Of a stretch of DNA of 62,224 nucleotides, positions 26,404 to 36,314 are shown in pieces. Position 1 is the stretch's first letter. The number at the start of each line of letters is the position of its first letter. Origin of the DNA: an uncultured Flavihumibacter sp. (GTDB lineage Bacteria > Bacteroidota > Bacteroidia > Chitinophagales > Chitinophagaceae); assembly GCA_946482545.1 (NCBI GenBank), contig CAMLRX010000005.1:1-62224 (forward strand). Direction: 5' to 3'. The translations under genes were made by a program, and so were the position numbers. The notes under the pieces are model-generated. The model was not told where the DNA came from. It was given only the letters and a program-made list of their open reading frames with translations, and searched no databases.

Positions 26404-29400
26404 TTAGAATGAAACATTGAGGTTGAAATAATAGCTGGTAACCGGCGGCACGCTGTAATAATTCGCGTTGGGGTTCAGGAATTCAGGGTCCAGTTTCTCC
26501 GCGTTAGCGGCCCAGATCATACCGAGGTTCCTGGCAGTAGCACTGAGGGAAAGTCCCTTTATGCCGCGGGGCAGCATTTTTTCTGAAAACCTGTACGCCA
26601 GCGAAATCTGTTGCAGGCGGATGTTATCGGCCTTGCGCACCAGCGCGTCTGAGTAACGGTAACGTATAATACTGTTGTTGTTCACGCCTGTAAGGCCGGG
26701 CACCACCGTATTGGCTTCATCACCCGCGGTTTTCCAACGGTAAGCAAGGTCTTCCTGTTTGCCCAATACGCCGAAGAAAGAAGAGAAATTGGGATAGTTG
26801 TTGATGGATGGCTTCAGGAACACATGCCCCATATAGAATGCGGTTTGCACGCCCAGTTCCATATTTTTATACCGGAAGGAATTGTTGAAACCGCCATGAT
26901 AAGGCGCAGCTCTCACACCAACGTACTTCAGGTCTTTAATAGTAAAATCTGAAGTCAGGTTAGTGGTGTGCTTTATAATTTCGTTCTTACTGTTGTAAAT
27001 CTGTGTTTGACCGGTGGTGGGATCCAGTCCTGCGTTTCTGTACACAAACATAGAACCGAGGTTATAGCCATCCATGATGTAACTACCGCCTTGCGCTACC
27101 TGTGAGGCAATAAAAGTGGAATAGCGACTATCCGTTACCGTGTTTTCCGAATAAGCGAAGTTCAGCGTAGAGGTGATACCCCAGTCTTTTTTATTGACCA
27201 CTTTCCCTGACAGTCCTAACTCCACACCATTACTTTTGAGTTTACCCGTATTGTAGGACAAGCTAGACCAGCCATAGGTAGCATTAAAAGGCAATGTTGC
27301 CAGGATACCGCTGCTTTTCTTCCAGTAAGCGTCCACGCTGGCGGTGATCCTGTTGTTGAAGGCACGGATATCCAGGCCGGTATTAAAAGTGGCCGTGGTT
27401 TCCCAACCCAATTGTTGGTTGGCAGGATTCTGAAGGGTAGCGATCTGTTGCAAGGTAAGCGGATCAGTTTGGTTCACGGAGATCACGGTTTTGTTGTATC
27501 CGCCCTGCGGTATTGTACCACCCGTACCGTAAGTAACCCGTGCATCGAGTCCGTTCAGCCAGGAAACATCGTTGAGGAATTTCTCCTTTGCGGCGCTCCA
27601 TTTAAAGCCCATGCTGTAGAAAGGACGGGCCCTTTTGCTTCTGTCGAGTCCGATATTGGTATAGTCATCGAACCTGGCACTTCCGGAGAAATTATATTTT
27701 TCTTTCCAGGTATATGCAGCGTTACCGAAATAAGAAAGGAAACGGGTGCGGTTGTCGGAAGGACCGGTAATATTACTTCCCAGTGTGGTGGTCCAGCCGT
27801 AAAGCGTCATGTAAGGCGTGGTGGGGTTCACTGTCGCAAAGCTGTTGGTAAGCGGATCGAAGCCATATTGCGTAAACGCTAGCCCATGTGTATTCGCTTC
27901 TTTCACTTCCGTTCCTGCCATCGCGGTAATGCTATGGTCGTTGCCGATATTGTAATTGAAGTTGAGCAGCCCCCTCAGGTTGAGGTCGAAATTGTTCACT
28001 TCGCTCACGCGGTAAATGCCGCCATAAGGTGCATTGTAAACCAGTCGGCCCAGGTTGTTGACCGTTGTGCCTTCATTGATGAACTTTCTTCCGTTGTAAC
28101 TTTCCGCATCGGTGATGCCCCGGCTATCCGTCATGTTGCGCTGGTACATGCCCGATACATCCGCATCCAGCCAATCGGTGATTTTCACGTTCACACCTGC
28201 GTTCAGCCTGATCTGGTGACCACGCGCATTCGTATTGCCATAATTCAGTTCATCCACGGCACTGTAGGTGAAAGGCAGATAGCCTTTATTGGTTAATCCT
28301 AACGCCACTTCCGGCCGCAGGAAAACATGGTATTGGATCGGCGTCCCCTGTTCATCAACGAGCATATCGTAAGGACGCAAAGAAGTATTCAGCAAACCGA
28401 GTGCATCGGTGGAGGTAGTATTGCTTTGGGAACGGATGGCCTGGTAATTGAACCCGGTTCTCAACCTTACCCGCTTGTTGAAGAAATCATTGGTGAGGTT
28501 CGCGGTAACATTGATGTTCTGCGCGAAATTGCTTTTGTAAATGGGAACATCTTTGTTGAAGTTGGTAGAAACAAAATAAGTGTTGTTGTCTCCGCCACCT
28601 GAAAGTGAGAGATTGTATTGCTGACTGATTCCGGTCTGAAGCAGGTAATCCCTGATCTGACCGGAATTGTCGCGTGCGGAAATCTGCGCCAGCGCGGCAT
28701 CCGCCTCCTGTTGTGTGGCCGTTCCGCGTTTCACCTTGAAGAGCCATTCCTGCACTTCACTTGAATTGGCGGTATTAAGCGGGCTGTACCAGGATACGGC
28801 GGTTGGGTCGGTGATAAAGTTTTTCTCCACCAGTTCACGTTCCAGGTCAACATATTGTGCAGTATTCATCCAGTTCAGTGTACTGAGCGACGGTGGTTGG
28901 GAAACGCCTAATGTGGAAGAAAAATTAATGGAAGTATTGCCTTTTTTCCCACGTTTGGTCTGGATCACGATCACGCCGTTCGCGCCTTTGGAACCCCAGA
29001 TTGAAGTAGCCACGGCATCTTTCAGGAAAGTGATCTGTTCAATATCGTTAATATTCAGAGAAGAGAGAATGTTGCCATTCGCCATCGTACTTACCACATT
29101 GCTGGTGTTTACCAGTTTCTGGGTGCTCCCTGTTTCTATCAATGGAAAACCATCCACCACGATAAGCGGCTCGGAATTTTCACCATACCCGTTCTGGCTC
29201 CTGATTTGTATCCTGCTGCCTCTTACGTCAAAACGAACGCCTGGCACCCTTCCTTCCAAACGCTGCATAATATTTACCGCCGGCACTTCTTCCAGGTCCT
29301 TCGCCGTTACCACACCGTAGGCCCCGGTGGAACGTTCTTTTGAAATGGCCTGGTAACCGTTGTTCACGGTAACCGCCACCTCTTCCATCAGAACGGGCAT

Positions 29401-30030
29401 ACGTTCCAGCACAATGGTCAGTTCAGCAGAACCTTCCACTTTTATTTCCCTGGAATGAAAACCTACATAACTGATCACCAGCACATCTCCGGTATTTACG
29501 GTAATCAGGAACTTCCCTTTCTCGTCGGACACCACCGACCTTTCGGAGCTCTTCACCTTGATGGTGGCGCCATAGAGTACGCCGCCGTTCCCATCCGTAA
29601 TGGTTCCCTGTATGGGAACAGGGGGCAACTCATTTACGGGGGACTCTCCAGCCTTCCGGCTCACAAAAATGGTTTGTGAACGGATGGTGTACTCCAGTGG
29701 CTGGTTTTTGAATACCGTTTCCAGGAAAGAGCGCAGTTGTACATTCTGCGCGGAAACAGATACATTTTTGGCCTCGTTCAGCAAAGCGCGGTCGCAGAAG
29801 ACCCTGTAACCCGTTTGTGTGCGGATGGAGGAGAATACTTTTTCGAGGGAGATATTCTTCCCCGAAAGCGTTACCGATTGCGAAACACCACGGGCACCCG
29901 CGGTTAGTGCAACGGCCAGGAAAAGAACCGTCAGTTTCATCACTCTCAGCATTTTGGTTGACAACCGGCTGCCAGCTTCCCTGTAGCATACAGGTGCGTC
30001 ATACCGGCTACAAATAGCAGTTTTTTGCAT
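26404..30030 (-). CDS. SusC/RagA TonB-dependent transporter with STN domain (locus 1), 1208 aa
   Basis: Outer-membrane importer driven by TonB. A long N-region precedes the signal helix (MKLTVLFLAVALTAGARG). Next come an STN signalling domain (about 50-125), a carboxypeptidase-regulatory-like domain (about 140-220), the plug, and the beta-barrel. The SusC plug signature is DAVATSIWGSKGANGVIVI. The STN domain together with the upstream sigma/FecR genes indicates FecIRA-like surface signalling. In-frame starts exist at 30096, 30039 and 30030; the last (MQKTAICSRY) fits the N-terminus usual in Chitinophagaceae. The ligand is unknown; the peptidase in the operon hints at peptides. Confidence 0.94.
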   Translation of the reverse strand: MQKTAICSRYDAPVCYREAGSRLSTKMLRVMKLTVLFLAVALTAGARGVSQSVTLSGKNISLEKVFSSIRTQTGYRVFCDRALLNEAKNVSVSAQNVQLRSFLETVFKNQPLEYTIRSQTIFVSRKAGESPVNELPPVPIQGTITDGNGGVLYGATIKVKSSERSVVSDEKGKFLITVNTGDVLVISYVGFHSREIKVEGSAELTIVLERMPVLMEEVAVTVNNGYQAISKERSTGAYGVVTAKDLEEVPAVNIMQRLEGRVPGVRFDVRGSRIQIRSQNGYGENSEPLIVVDGFPLIETGSTQKLVNTSNVVSTMANGNILSSLNINDIEQITFLKDAVATSIWGSKGANGVIVIQTKRGKKGNTSINFSSTLGVSQPPSLSTLNWMNTAQYVDLERELVEKNFITDPTAVSWYSPLNTANSSEVQEWLFKVKRGTATQQEADAALAQISARDNSGQIRDYLLQTGISQQYNLSLSGGGDNNTYFVSTNFNKDVPIYKSNFAQNINVTANLTNDFFNKRVRLRTGFNYQAIRSQSNTTSTDALGLLNTSLRPYDMLVDEQGTPIQYHVFLRPEVALGLTNKGYLPFTYSAVDELNYGNTNARGHQIRLNAGVNVKITDWLDADVSGMYQRNMTDSRGITDAESYNGRKFINEGTTVNNLGRLVYNAPYGGIYRVSEVNNFDLNLRGLLNFNYNIGNDHSITAMAGTEVKEANTHGLAFTQYGFDPLTNSFATVNPTTPYMTLYGWTTTLGSNITGPSDNRTRFLSYFGNAAYTWKEKYNFSGSARFDDYTNIGLDRSKRARPFYSMGFKWSAAKEKFLNDVSWLNGLDARVTYGTGGTIPQGGYNKTVISVNQTDPLTLQQIATLQNPANQQLGWETTATFNTGLDIRAFNNRITASVDAYWKKSSGILATLPFNATYGWSSLSYNTGKLKSNGVELGLSGKVVNKKDWGITSTLNFAYSENTVTDSRYSTFIASQVAQGGSYIMDGYNLGSMFVYRNAGLDPTTGQTQIYNSKNEIIKHTTNLTSDFTIKDLKYVGVRAAPYHGGFNNSFRYKNMELGVQTAFYMGHVFLKPSINNYPNFSSFFGVLGKQEDLAYRWKTAGDEANTVVPGLTGVNNNSIIRYRYSDALVRKADNIRLQQISLAYRFSEKMLPRGIKGLSLSATARNLGMIWAANAEKLDPEFLNPNANYYSVPPVTSYYFNLNVSF

Positions 30031-30161
30031 AATTTGCATTTGGTTTGGTTGATTAAAACAGTTGTACAGAAAATAATTGTCCGTTTTCCAGACCATTCGC
30101 CGCTCTGACTCCTACCTCAGGGCGGTTTTTGTTTGGAAGGACAAGGTGTTAAACAGTTCTT

Positions 30162-31334
30162 TTAAGGTAAAACAATGAGTTTTTTGCCGGCCTCAATACG
30201 GAAATGCACCCCGGACAACTTCAATCCTTCCAAAACTTCTTCCAAAGTGAGCTCACGTCCTATTTCGCCATAGAATTTTTTATCGGGAATACCATGCTGA
30301 TACACCACTTCTATATCGTACCAGCGGGAGAGTTGCCGCATCACAGTCTCCACCCCCATATTGTCGAAATTAAACCCACCATCTTTCCAGGCCACTACCT
30401 GCGCGGTGTTCACCTGACGCTGCACCCTGAAATTATGCTCCAGTACAGCCTGCTGGCCTGGCTCCAGCACAACGGCATTGGCCTTGTTTTTCACACGAAC
30501 CGATCCCTCCAGCAAAGTGACGGCCGGAGCAGGCTCATCACCGTAATCATTCACGTTGAAATGGGTTCCCAAAACTTCCACTTCAGCGCCGCCATCCAGT
30601 GCCACTTTGAAGGGTTTTCCGGCATCGTGCGCCACTTCAAAATAAGCCTCTCCTTTCACCTCCACCCTGCGTTCTGTACCAGAAAATGCCGTCGGGTATT
30701 GAATAGAGGAGGCCGCATTAAGCCAAACCCTGCTGCCGTCGGGCAATATCAGCCTGAAGAACCTGCCGCGCGGCGTGGAAATAGTATTGAATACCGGCAC
30801 CGCGTCAGCCCCCGCTTCGTAACTGAGTTTTCCTCCAGCCAGGCGTACTGCCGTACCACTTTGTGTGGAAATGGTGCCATCCGACAAAGTATCCAGCAAT
30901 ACTGTGCTGCCATCTGCAAGGGTAAGAATAGCGCCTTCCCTGCCCGGCGCAACAGGCGCAGTTTTCACGATATCCTGGCCCTGTGGTATTTCATTGTTCC
31001 GCAGTACAAGGTAACCACCTCCTGCCAGCAAAGCCAGCACCACGGCGGCCGCCCACCAGATAGTACGCATGCTTCGCAGTTTTCCAACCGGCTGCCCGTT
31101 TTCCAGCGGATTCTCTTCCTCTTTTCCCACTACGGCACGGAACATACTTTCCGCATCTTCGGGGGTTTGCCTGAAAAGCAGTGGAACACGGTCGTACCAT
31201 TGCTCCAGCAGCTCTTTCGCCAGCGTCTCCTGCGAAGGGTCTTCCCAAAGCGCCGATAATTCCTGCGTTTCATCGGGCGAAAGCGATCTTTGCGTGAGGG
31301 CATCAAATAATGTACGAAGTCGTTGACTGGTCAT
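30162..31334 (-). CDS. FecR family anti-sigma factor (locus 1), 390 aa
   Basis: Inner-membrane regulator that holds the ECF sigma factor inactive and relays the signal from SusC. The cytoplasmic N-terminal 90 residues bind sigma; a single membrane helix is at 92-111; the periplasmic FecR domain contains STPRGRFFRLILPDGSRVWLNAASS and VEVKGEAYFEVAHDAGKPF, the family hallmarks. The C-terminal domain (about 315-390) is an STN-like DUF4974 fold (FDNMGVETVMRQLSRWYDIEV). It lies 62 bases after the sigma gene and 131 bases before susC. Confidence 0.95.
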   Translation of the reverse strand: MTSQRLRTLFDALTQRSLSPDETQELSALWEDPSQETLAKELLEQWYDRVPLLFRQTPEDAESMFRAVVGKEEENPLENGQPVGKLRSMRTIWWAAAVVLALLAGGGYLVLRNNEIPQGQDIVKTAPVAPGREGAILTLADGSTVLLDTLSDGTISTQSGTAVRLAGGKLSYEAGADAVPVFNTISTPRGRFFRLILPDGSRVWLNAASSIQYPTAFSGTERRVEVKGEAYFEVAHDAGKPFKVALDGGAEVEVLGTHFNVNDYGDEPAPAVTLLEGSVRVKNKANAVVLEPGQQAVLEHNFRVQRQVNTAQVVAWKDGGFNFDNMGVETVMRQLSRWYDIEVVYQHGIPDKKFYGEIGRELTLEEVLEGLKLSGVHFRIEAGKKLIVLP

Positions 31335-31396
31335 ATTGTAGTGTTCCGGTATGAGTTAAACGCACGAAAAAAAAGATCGGGTAGTGTGTGCCGAAA

Positions 31397-31969
31397 TTAT
31401 TTTTTTATGAATAGCAGTAAGGTAAGGAAAGGGCCGATCCTGCTCCTGAGGAGCGCGGAAATATTGGAGAGGTGGTATTTCACGGTATGGACACTGATGT
31501 TGAGCTTTCCGGCAATCTCGGCGTAGGTGCGGCCTTCTTCCCTGCTCATCCTGAAGATGGTCTGCTGTTGGGGCGTAAGTCCTGAAAACACCTGTTGGAT
31601 ACGGCGCTCCATTTCGCGGAGCTCCAGTTTTTCATCCGGCGCCGGTGTAACTGTCGCTGTTTCACTCAGTTGTTCCAGCGCACGTTTTTCTACGCCTGAT
31701 CTTCTGAAAAAGGAATAGGCGGCATTCCGGGCAATGGTGCGGATCCAGGTGCTGAAGTAAGGCATATTTTTCAACTGAGCCCGGTTCTCCCACACTTTAA
31801 TGAATACATCCTGGGTGATTTCTTCGGCGAGGATATCTGTTTTAACGAGGGTATAGGCGAAAGAATATACGGTAACACGGTATTGATCGTAGATTTTCCT
31901 GAAAGCAGTTTCATCGCCTTCGGCAACAAGTTCCAGCAGGTGCGGTTCGTTGTACAGGTCGTGTTCCAG
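31397..31969 (-). CDS. ECF RNA polymerase sigma factor (locus 1), no canonical start codon
   Basis: Sigma-70 family ECF factor predicted to transcribe susC and genes after it. Region 2 is recognisable (AFRKIYDQYRVTVYSFAY, then EEITQDVFIKVWENR), and region 4 has the helix-turn-helix YAEIAGKLNISVHTVKYHL. It ends with a hydrophobic tail (PFLTLLLFIKK). The first ATG/GTG/TTG in frame is a GTG at 31795, which would delete most of region 2. Sigma-like sequence continues upstream to a TAA at 31991-31993. CTG at 31967 (giving MEHDLYNEPHLLELVAEGDE) produces 190 aa, close to the 198 aa of the locus 2 sigma, and is used here. Array R6 lies about 55 bases upstream. A non-ATG start or a damaged start are both possible. 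Confidence 0.75.
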   Translation of the reverse strand: MEHDLYNEPHLLELVAEGDETAFRKIYDQYRVTVYSFAYTLVKTDILAEEITQDVFIKVWENRAQLKNMPYFSTWIRTIARNAAYSFFRRSGVEKRALEQLSETATVTPAPDEKLELREMERRIQQVFSGLTPQQQTIFRMSREEGRTYAEIAGKLNISVHTVKYHLSNISALLRSRIGPFLTLLLFIKK

Positions 31970-32023
31970 GTTGAGTAGTTTTGTGAGGGGTTAAAATTAG
32001 GTTTTTTTTGATAGGGATGGAAT

Positions 32024-32270
32024 GGTTTCACGCAACTGCTTTGTGCTTCGCACTGCGCAGACGCCAGGGAGCAAGGACGCAAGGACGTTGAGTAGTTGGT
32101 GAAGTGGTATTTTCTCGCAAAGGCGCGGTGGCGCGAAGCGTTGATGAGTTGGCGAGTAGGGGTTTCTCGAAACGACGCCACGACGCAAAGCGTTGAGTAG
32201 TTGGTTAGGAACAGTTGCTCGCAGAGACGCACAGCTTCGTACCTCGGAGGCGCGGAGCGTTTAGTAGGTG
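32024..32270 (+). repeat. CGCAAAG-family repeat array R6 (forward), four units
   Basis: The head TTTCACGCAACTGC with TGCTTCGCACTGCGCAGACG is followed by GAGCAAGGACGCAAGGACG. Three more units follow: TTCTCGCAAAGGCGCGGTGG, TTCTCGAAACGACGCCACG and TTGCTCGCAGAGACGC. Three of the four are followed by TTGAGTAGTTGG or a close variant. It lies between the sigma gene and the terminator at 32316, pointing to the terminator. The gap 31970-32375 holds only R6 and that terminator. Confidence 0.85.
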
Positions 32271-32315
32271 ACGGGGATTTGTTTGATATTCTCTTTGGGA
32301 ACGAGGCGATATTCC

Positions 32316-32352
32316 ATAAAAAAAATCGCCCCCGCCGGGACGGGAGCGATTT
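32316..32352 (-). terminator. Terminator of the T9SS propeller/discoidin gene
   Basis: AAATCGCCCCCG (32323-32334) pairs with CGGGAGCGATTT (32341-32352) with one mismatch, and a run of seven T follows on the minus strand. It lies 23 bases after the stop at 32376. Confidence 0.88.
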
Positions 32353-32375
32353 CAACATATAAAAGAATAAACCAA

Positions 32376-35300
32376 CTACTGTTTTACGACCCTCACTTTA
32401 TGAGAAATGCCGGCTTCATCCTTCAGGACAAGCAGGTACATGCCTGCGGGCAGGGAGGCAATGTTCAGTTGAACGGAGGTTTCGGCTCCGGAGAGTTGTT
32501 GCTTTTTGACGAGTGCACCATTCATGTTGAACAATTCGAGGACTGTGCCTTTCCCGGTTACCTGGGGAAGCTTCACCGTTAAAGGACCATTGGTGGGAAC
32601 GGGATGTACGGAAAGTGTTTCGCTGAATTCCGTAATGGTCCCGGCAGCAGGTGGTTGCATACGCGCGGAGAAACCAGAAACGGTTCCGCAACCAGAGAAC
32701 GATAATTCTGCCACGGAAGCCCAGGGGTTATTGTTTACTTCTGAAGTGGCCGTTAAGCGGACATATCGCGCAGGGATAGCCGTAAAGCTCACGGTTTGTA
32801 CCGCGGTATTGTTGGGCCAAACGCCTTCCGCCACTTTAAACCAGGTGGTACCATGCACGCTCACTTCAAGGGTATAATTCTTGATGCGCCCGTTCGCGCT
32901 ATTCTGGCGCGGGGTATAGTTCATGGACGTAAGGTTATGTACCGCTCCCAGGTTGATGGTGATATAATGCGGCATTGGCGCCGTGGTGCCCGAATACCTG
33001 GTATGCCAGATGGTGCTGGTGCTGCCATCAATCGCATTGGTGGCAGGCGATGTTTCGGAACTGGTCTCCTGACTATCGAAAGCATGTACACTATAATTGG
33101 AACGCGCAATGGTGGACGAAGAACAGGAAGCGGGCACTGCACAGCCATAGAAACTGAGTTCGGCAGCAGAGATGAACTGGTTGCCGCCCACTTCAGATGT
33201 AGCCGTTAAGCGCACGTAACGGGCAGTTGCCGGCGCGGAAAGCACCACATCCTGCGCAATGGCCGAATTGGCAAAGTTGCCTGTTGCCACCTGCGTCCAG
33301 GTAGTACCGTTGGTACTTACGTGTACCTGGTAAGCATTGATGCGCCCGTTGGCACTGTTCTGACGGGGAAGGTAGTTGAGCCTGGTCACGTTGTAAGTGC
33401 CGCCCAGGTCAACTGAAACATAATGCGGAAGGGCAGTTACCCCACCGGAATATTTGGTATGCCATATCGTGCCGCTGTTGCCATCAATCACATTGGAAGC
33501 CGGGGCTGATTCCGCGGAGGTTTCCTGGCTACTGAAACCATGAATGGCATATTGCGTGCGCGGAATAATGGCCTGGCATGGCTCGCAAGTATTGGGCAAG
33601 ACTTTGATAAAATTGGTGAGCGTTTGTGAATGGGAACCATACTGATCAGTGACTGTTAACGATACATTGTAGTTACCCGAGGCTGCGCCCGCATAACTCA
33701 CGAGCGGATTCTCCGCCGTAGAAGTGGATGGACTGCCACCGGGGAAGCTCCAGGAATAAGTAACCGAAGGGCCACTTTTCACAACACTGTAATCACGGAA
33801 CTGGACCGAACCCGTAGTGGTACAACTGATGGTATCACGATCGGCAGAAATCTGTGCCCTTGGATTGGAATGCTCGTATAAATCGTGCTCCCAGGCACCA
33901 CGACTGGTACCGATCATCAGTTTTCCCTTGAAATAATTGACGAACATGAACCGCACGTCCAGCATTGGCAACCCGTTGCCCAGTTTCACCCAGTTGCCCA
34001 TGGCATTGTTCCGGTAAAACACACCCGATTTATTGCCCACATACACGCCTCCGGCGCTTCCCCGCTGGAAGAGTATTTTGGTAACGGGGAAACTGGTAAG
34101 TACTGAAGTGGTAAGGTTGGAATAGGATGAACCGCCGTTTGCGGAACGCAGCACCTGGCAGGTATTCTGTACCCCGGAATAGGTGACCCAAATTTCGTTG
34201 GGATCAAGGTCGGAGACCGCAATATCTGATATATTACGTACACCCGTTCCTGTTACAGCGGTCGAAGGAGTGATATCTGTCCAGGTTGTTCCCCCATCCG
34301 TTGTTTTCCAGAGTTTGTTGTTGGTCAGTCCCTCCACTACATAAATCACATTCGGATTACTCATGCAGATGTCTTCTCTGAAAACATCGTTGGTAAAGGT
34401 TTTGATGATTTTATTGATGGTAACGCCATTGTTATCGCTCCGGATCAATGATTTTTTCCAGGTGGCAAGATTGGGATTACCCGTAGGATACCCACCTGCA
34501 TGGTGTGTGATCAGTGTATAATACAGATTGGGATGAAAATGCATCGTATTGAAATAAGCATAGATTCCGCCCGGATCAATTTCCTGTCCACCAGCACCGG
34601 AGTTCATGGTCCGTGGTCCGGTCCTTACCACATGATAACTGCTGTATCCTTGTGAGTAGAGATAGATATCGTGCAGCGGGTTCACATCACTGTTTCCTTG
34701 GTCGGCTCCCATGGCATTGTACCAGCCCTGATAACCTTCGTTCTCACGGATCATGAGCGGCCCGTGGTTGGTTCCTGCTCCGAGAATATCTGATTTGTGT
34801 GCCGCACCAAAACCCCAGAGTTCATGGTTAGAGATCGCGGCGGTAAGGTTGGTGAACGTGTTCCCGTTGTTGGTGGAATAAACGGCTTCGCCATCGTTCC
34901 CCAACAAAACTTTTCCGCTCACCATGCTCAGGGTACGCAGATCCGCGTGAACAGTGGTAGTGGAATTGCTGAAAGATGCGCCGTTATTGGTAGAGTAATG
35001 CGCCACGGTTTCCGCATAAGAACCATAAACAATATTATTGTCGTTGTTGATATCCATGGTGATATCTCCATGGTGCAAACCAGGATCCCCGCTTACCATG
35101 TTGGCCCTGGTTTGCAATACCGCGCCAGTAAGGGAATCCAGTTTAAAAAGATGCACCGCATGGTGACCATAGGCGCTGGTTCCCGTTCCCATGGCCATGT
35201 ACACCACACCTGGATTATTGGTGGCCGTAAGCAATTTTGCCCAACCAACAATATTATCTGACACTCCGGACGGAATGCTGATATTGCCCAGGTTGGTGAA

Positions 35301-36314
35301 ACTTGATCCGGCGTTTCCAGAACGGTACAGGGTTACGTAATTCTGGTTATCGTTCCGGTCGATATGATAAACAATATTGCTGTTCGTTGCATGAAAATCG
35401 AGCATTTCGGCATTCACACCAGCACCGCCCCAAACACTGTAGTTTTTAAGTCCGGTAAGGATGCTCGTCCAGGTGGTACCGCCATCTGTGGTACGATAAA
35501 CTGCCGTACCCCATCGCGCCAGCACGATGTTCGGATTTGAAGGAGAGACCGCGATATCATACGCGTTCACACCGGGATAATTGGTGGCGTTCATGTTGGT
35601 GGAAGACCAGGTCAATCCCCCATCGGTTGATTTGATTACCGCCGCGGAAGTACCTCTGCTTATCGCATATACATAACTGTTATTCGCCTTACAGATATCG
35701 AGGTCGATGTATTCTCTATCGGGCAGATTAGCATCAGTAAGTTGCCATACACTTCCTCCGTTGGCAGAAACCCACAAACCGCCGGTAGTGAACCCGATGA
35801 ACATTTTGCTGGCATCTGTCGGATCAATGCGGGCACAGCTTACATACCCGCCTTTATTTCCTTTGCCGGAATAGTTGGTTTCGTAGATATTGCGCGGGCC
35901 AATCATGCGCCAGTCTCCTGCCATGGTATCTGTTACGGAGGCCCAGGCTTTGGGTGCTGCGGCAGTTATTTTATTGTAATTGGTTTTGGGCGGCTCCACC
36001 ACCCTGTTCTTTTTATCGAGGTAAAACACCTGTGTTTTCAACCAGTTCGCGCATACATCTTTTGCCTTACTATCTTCCGAAGGATGTTGGTGAAAATAAT
36101 CAGTGAAGAGCTTTTTTACCTGGAAGTAATTGGGATTTTTCTCTTTCATCAGTTTGAACCAGACTGATTTCCGGTGTTTCTCCTCAAACTGTGAGGCGGT
36201 TTCTTCATGTTGTTCTGTAACAACTTTGGTTTTAACTGGATTGAATTGTTGGTCCTGGGCTTGCAGCAATGAGCTGCACAACAGCATCACAGGCAACAAA
36301 CGTTTGCTTTTCAT
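32376..36314 (-). CDS. Giant T9SS-secreted protein: BNR propeller, PKD, two F5/8C domains, 1312 aa
   Basis: Secreted, probably surface-bound protein. A signal peptide (residues 1-20) precedes a propeller region (about 130-840) with sialidase-type Asp boxes such as STDGGLTWSS, TTDGGTTWTS and TTDGGTTWTD. A PKD domain follows (about 853-946, YSWSFPGG), then two tandem F5/8 type C (discoidin) carbohydrate-binding domains (about 948-1080 and 1085-1212) that share WHT(K/R)YSG and PRQNSANGRI. The C-terminus is a T9SS type A sorting domain (SVHPVPTNGPLTVKLP, ending KVRVVKQ). The Asp boxes do not prove catalysis; VPS10-like binding roles are equally possible. It is transcribed alone. Confidence 0.9.
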   Translation of the reverse strand: MKSKRLLPVMLLCSSLLQAQDQQFNPVKTKVVTEQHEETASQFEEKHRKSVWFKLMKEKNPNYFQVKKLFTDYFHQHPSEDSKAKDVCANWLKTQVFYLDKKNRVVEPPKTNYNKITAAAPKAWASVTDTMAGDWRMIGPRNIYETNYSGKGNKGGYVSCARIDPTDASKMFIGFTTGGLWVSANGGSVWQLTDANLPDREYIDLDICKANNSYVYAISRGTSAAVIKSTDGGLTWSSTNMNATNYPGVNAYDIAVSPSNPNIVLARWGTAVYRTTDGGTTWTSILTGLKNYSVWGGAGVNAEMLDFHATNSNIVYHIDRNDNQNYVTLYRSGNAGSSFTNLGNISIPSGVSDNIVGWAKLLTATNNPGVVYMAMGTGTSAYGHHAVHLFKLDSLTGAVLQTRANMVSGDPGLHHGDITMDINNDNNIVYGSYAETVAHYSTNNGASFSNSTTTVHADLRTLSMVSGKVLLGNDGEAVYSTNNGNTFTNLTAAISNHELWGFGAAHKSDILGAGTNHGPLMIRENEGYQGWYNAMGADQGNSDVNPLHDIYLYSQGYSSYHVVRTGPRTMNSGAGGQEIDPGGIYAYFNTMHFHPNLYYTLITHHAGGYPTGNPNLATWKKSLIRSDNNGVTINKIIKTFTNDVFREDICMSNPNVIYVVEGLTNNKLWKTTDGGTTWTDITPSTAVTGTGVRNISDIAVSDLDPNEIWVTYSGVQNTCQVLRSANGGSSYSNLTTSVLTSFPVTKILFQRGSAGGVYVGNKSGVFYRNNAMGNWVKLGNGLPMLDVRFMFVNYFKGKLMIGTSRGAWEHDLYEHSNPRAQISADRDTISCTTTGSVQFRDYSVVKSGPSVTYSWSFPGGSPSTSTAENPLVSYAGAASGNYNVSLTVTDQYGSHSQTLTNFIKVLPNTCEPCQAIIPRTQYAIHGFSSQETSAESAPASNVIDGNSGTIWHTKYSGGVTALPHYVSVDLGGTYNVTRLNYLPRQNSANGRINAYQVHVSTNGTTWTQVATGNFANSAIAQDVVLSAPATARYVRLTATSEVGGNQFISAAELSFYGCAVPASCSSSTIARSNYSVHAFDSQETSSETSPATNAIDGSTSTIWHTRYSGTTAPMPHYITINLGAVHNLTSMNYTPRQNSANGRIKNYTLEVSVHGTTWFKVAEGVWPNNTAVQTVSFTAIPARYVRLTATSEVNNNPWASVAELSFSGCGTVSGFSARMQPPAAGTITEFSETLSVHPVPTNGPLTVKLPQVTGKGTVLELFNMNGALVKKQQLSGAETSVQLNIASLPAGMYLLVLKDEAGISHKVRVVKQ

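Noticed and set aside
30204..31259. 351-codon open frame on the plus strand opposite the locus 1 FecR gene
   Set aside because: Antisense to a well-supported FecR gene, with His/Pro-rich, non-protein-like composition.
32024..32270. CRISPR-like appearance of the CGCAAAG arrays
   Set aside because: Units differ in sequence and spacing, linkers are related to each other, and no cas genes are present.
31771..32358. 195-codon open frame on the minus strand overlapping the sigma start
   Set aside because: Most of it translates repeat array R6, and the rest is the sigma coding sequence in the wrong frame.
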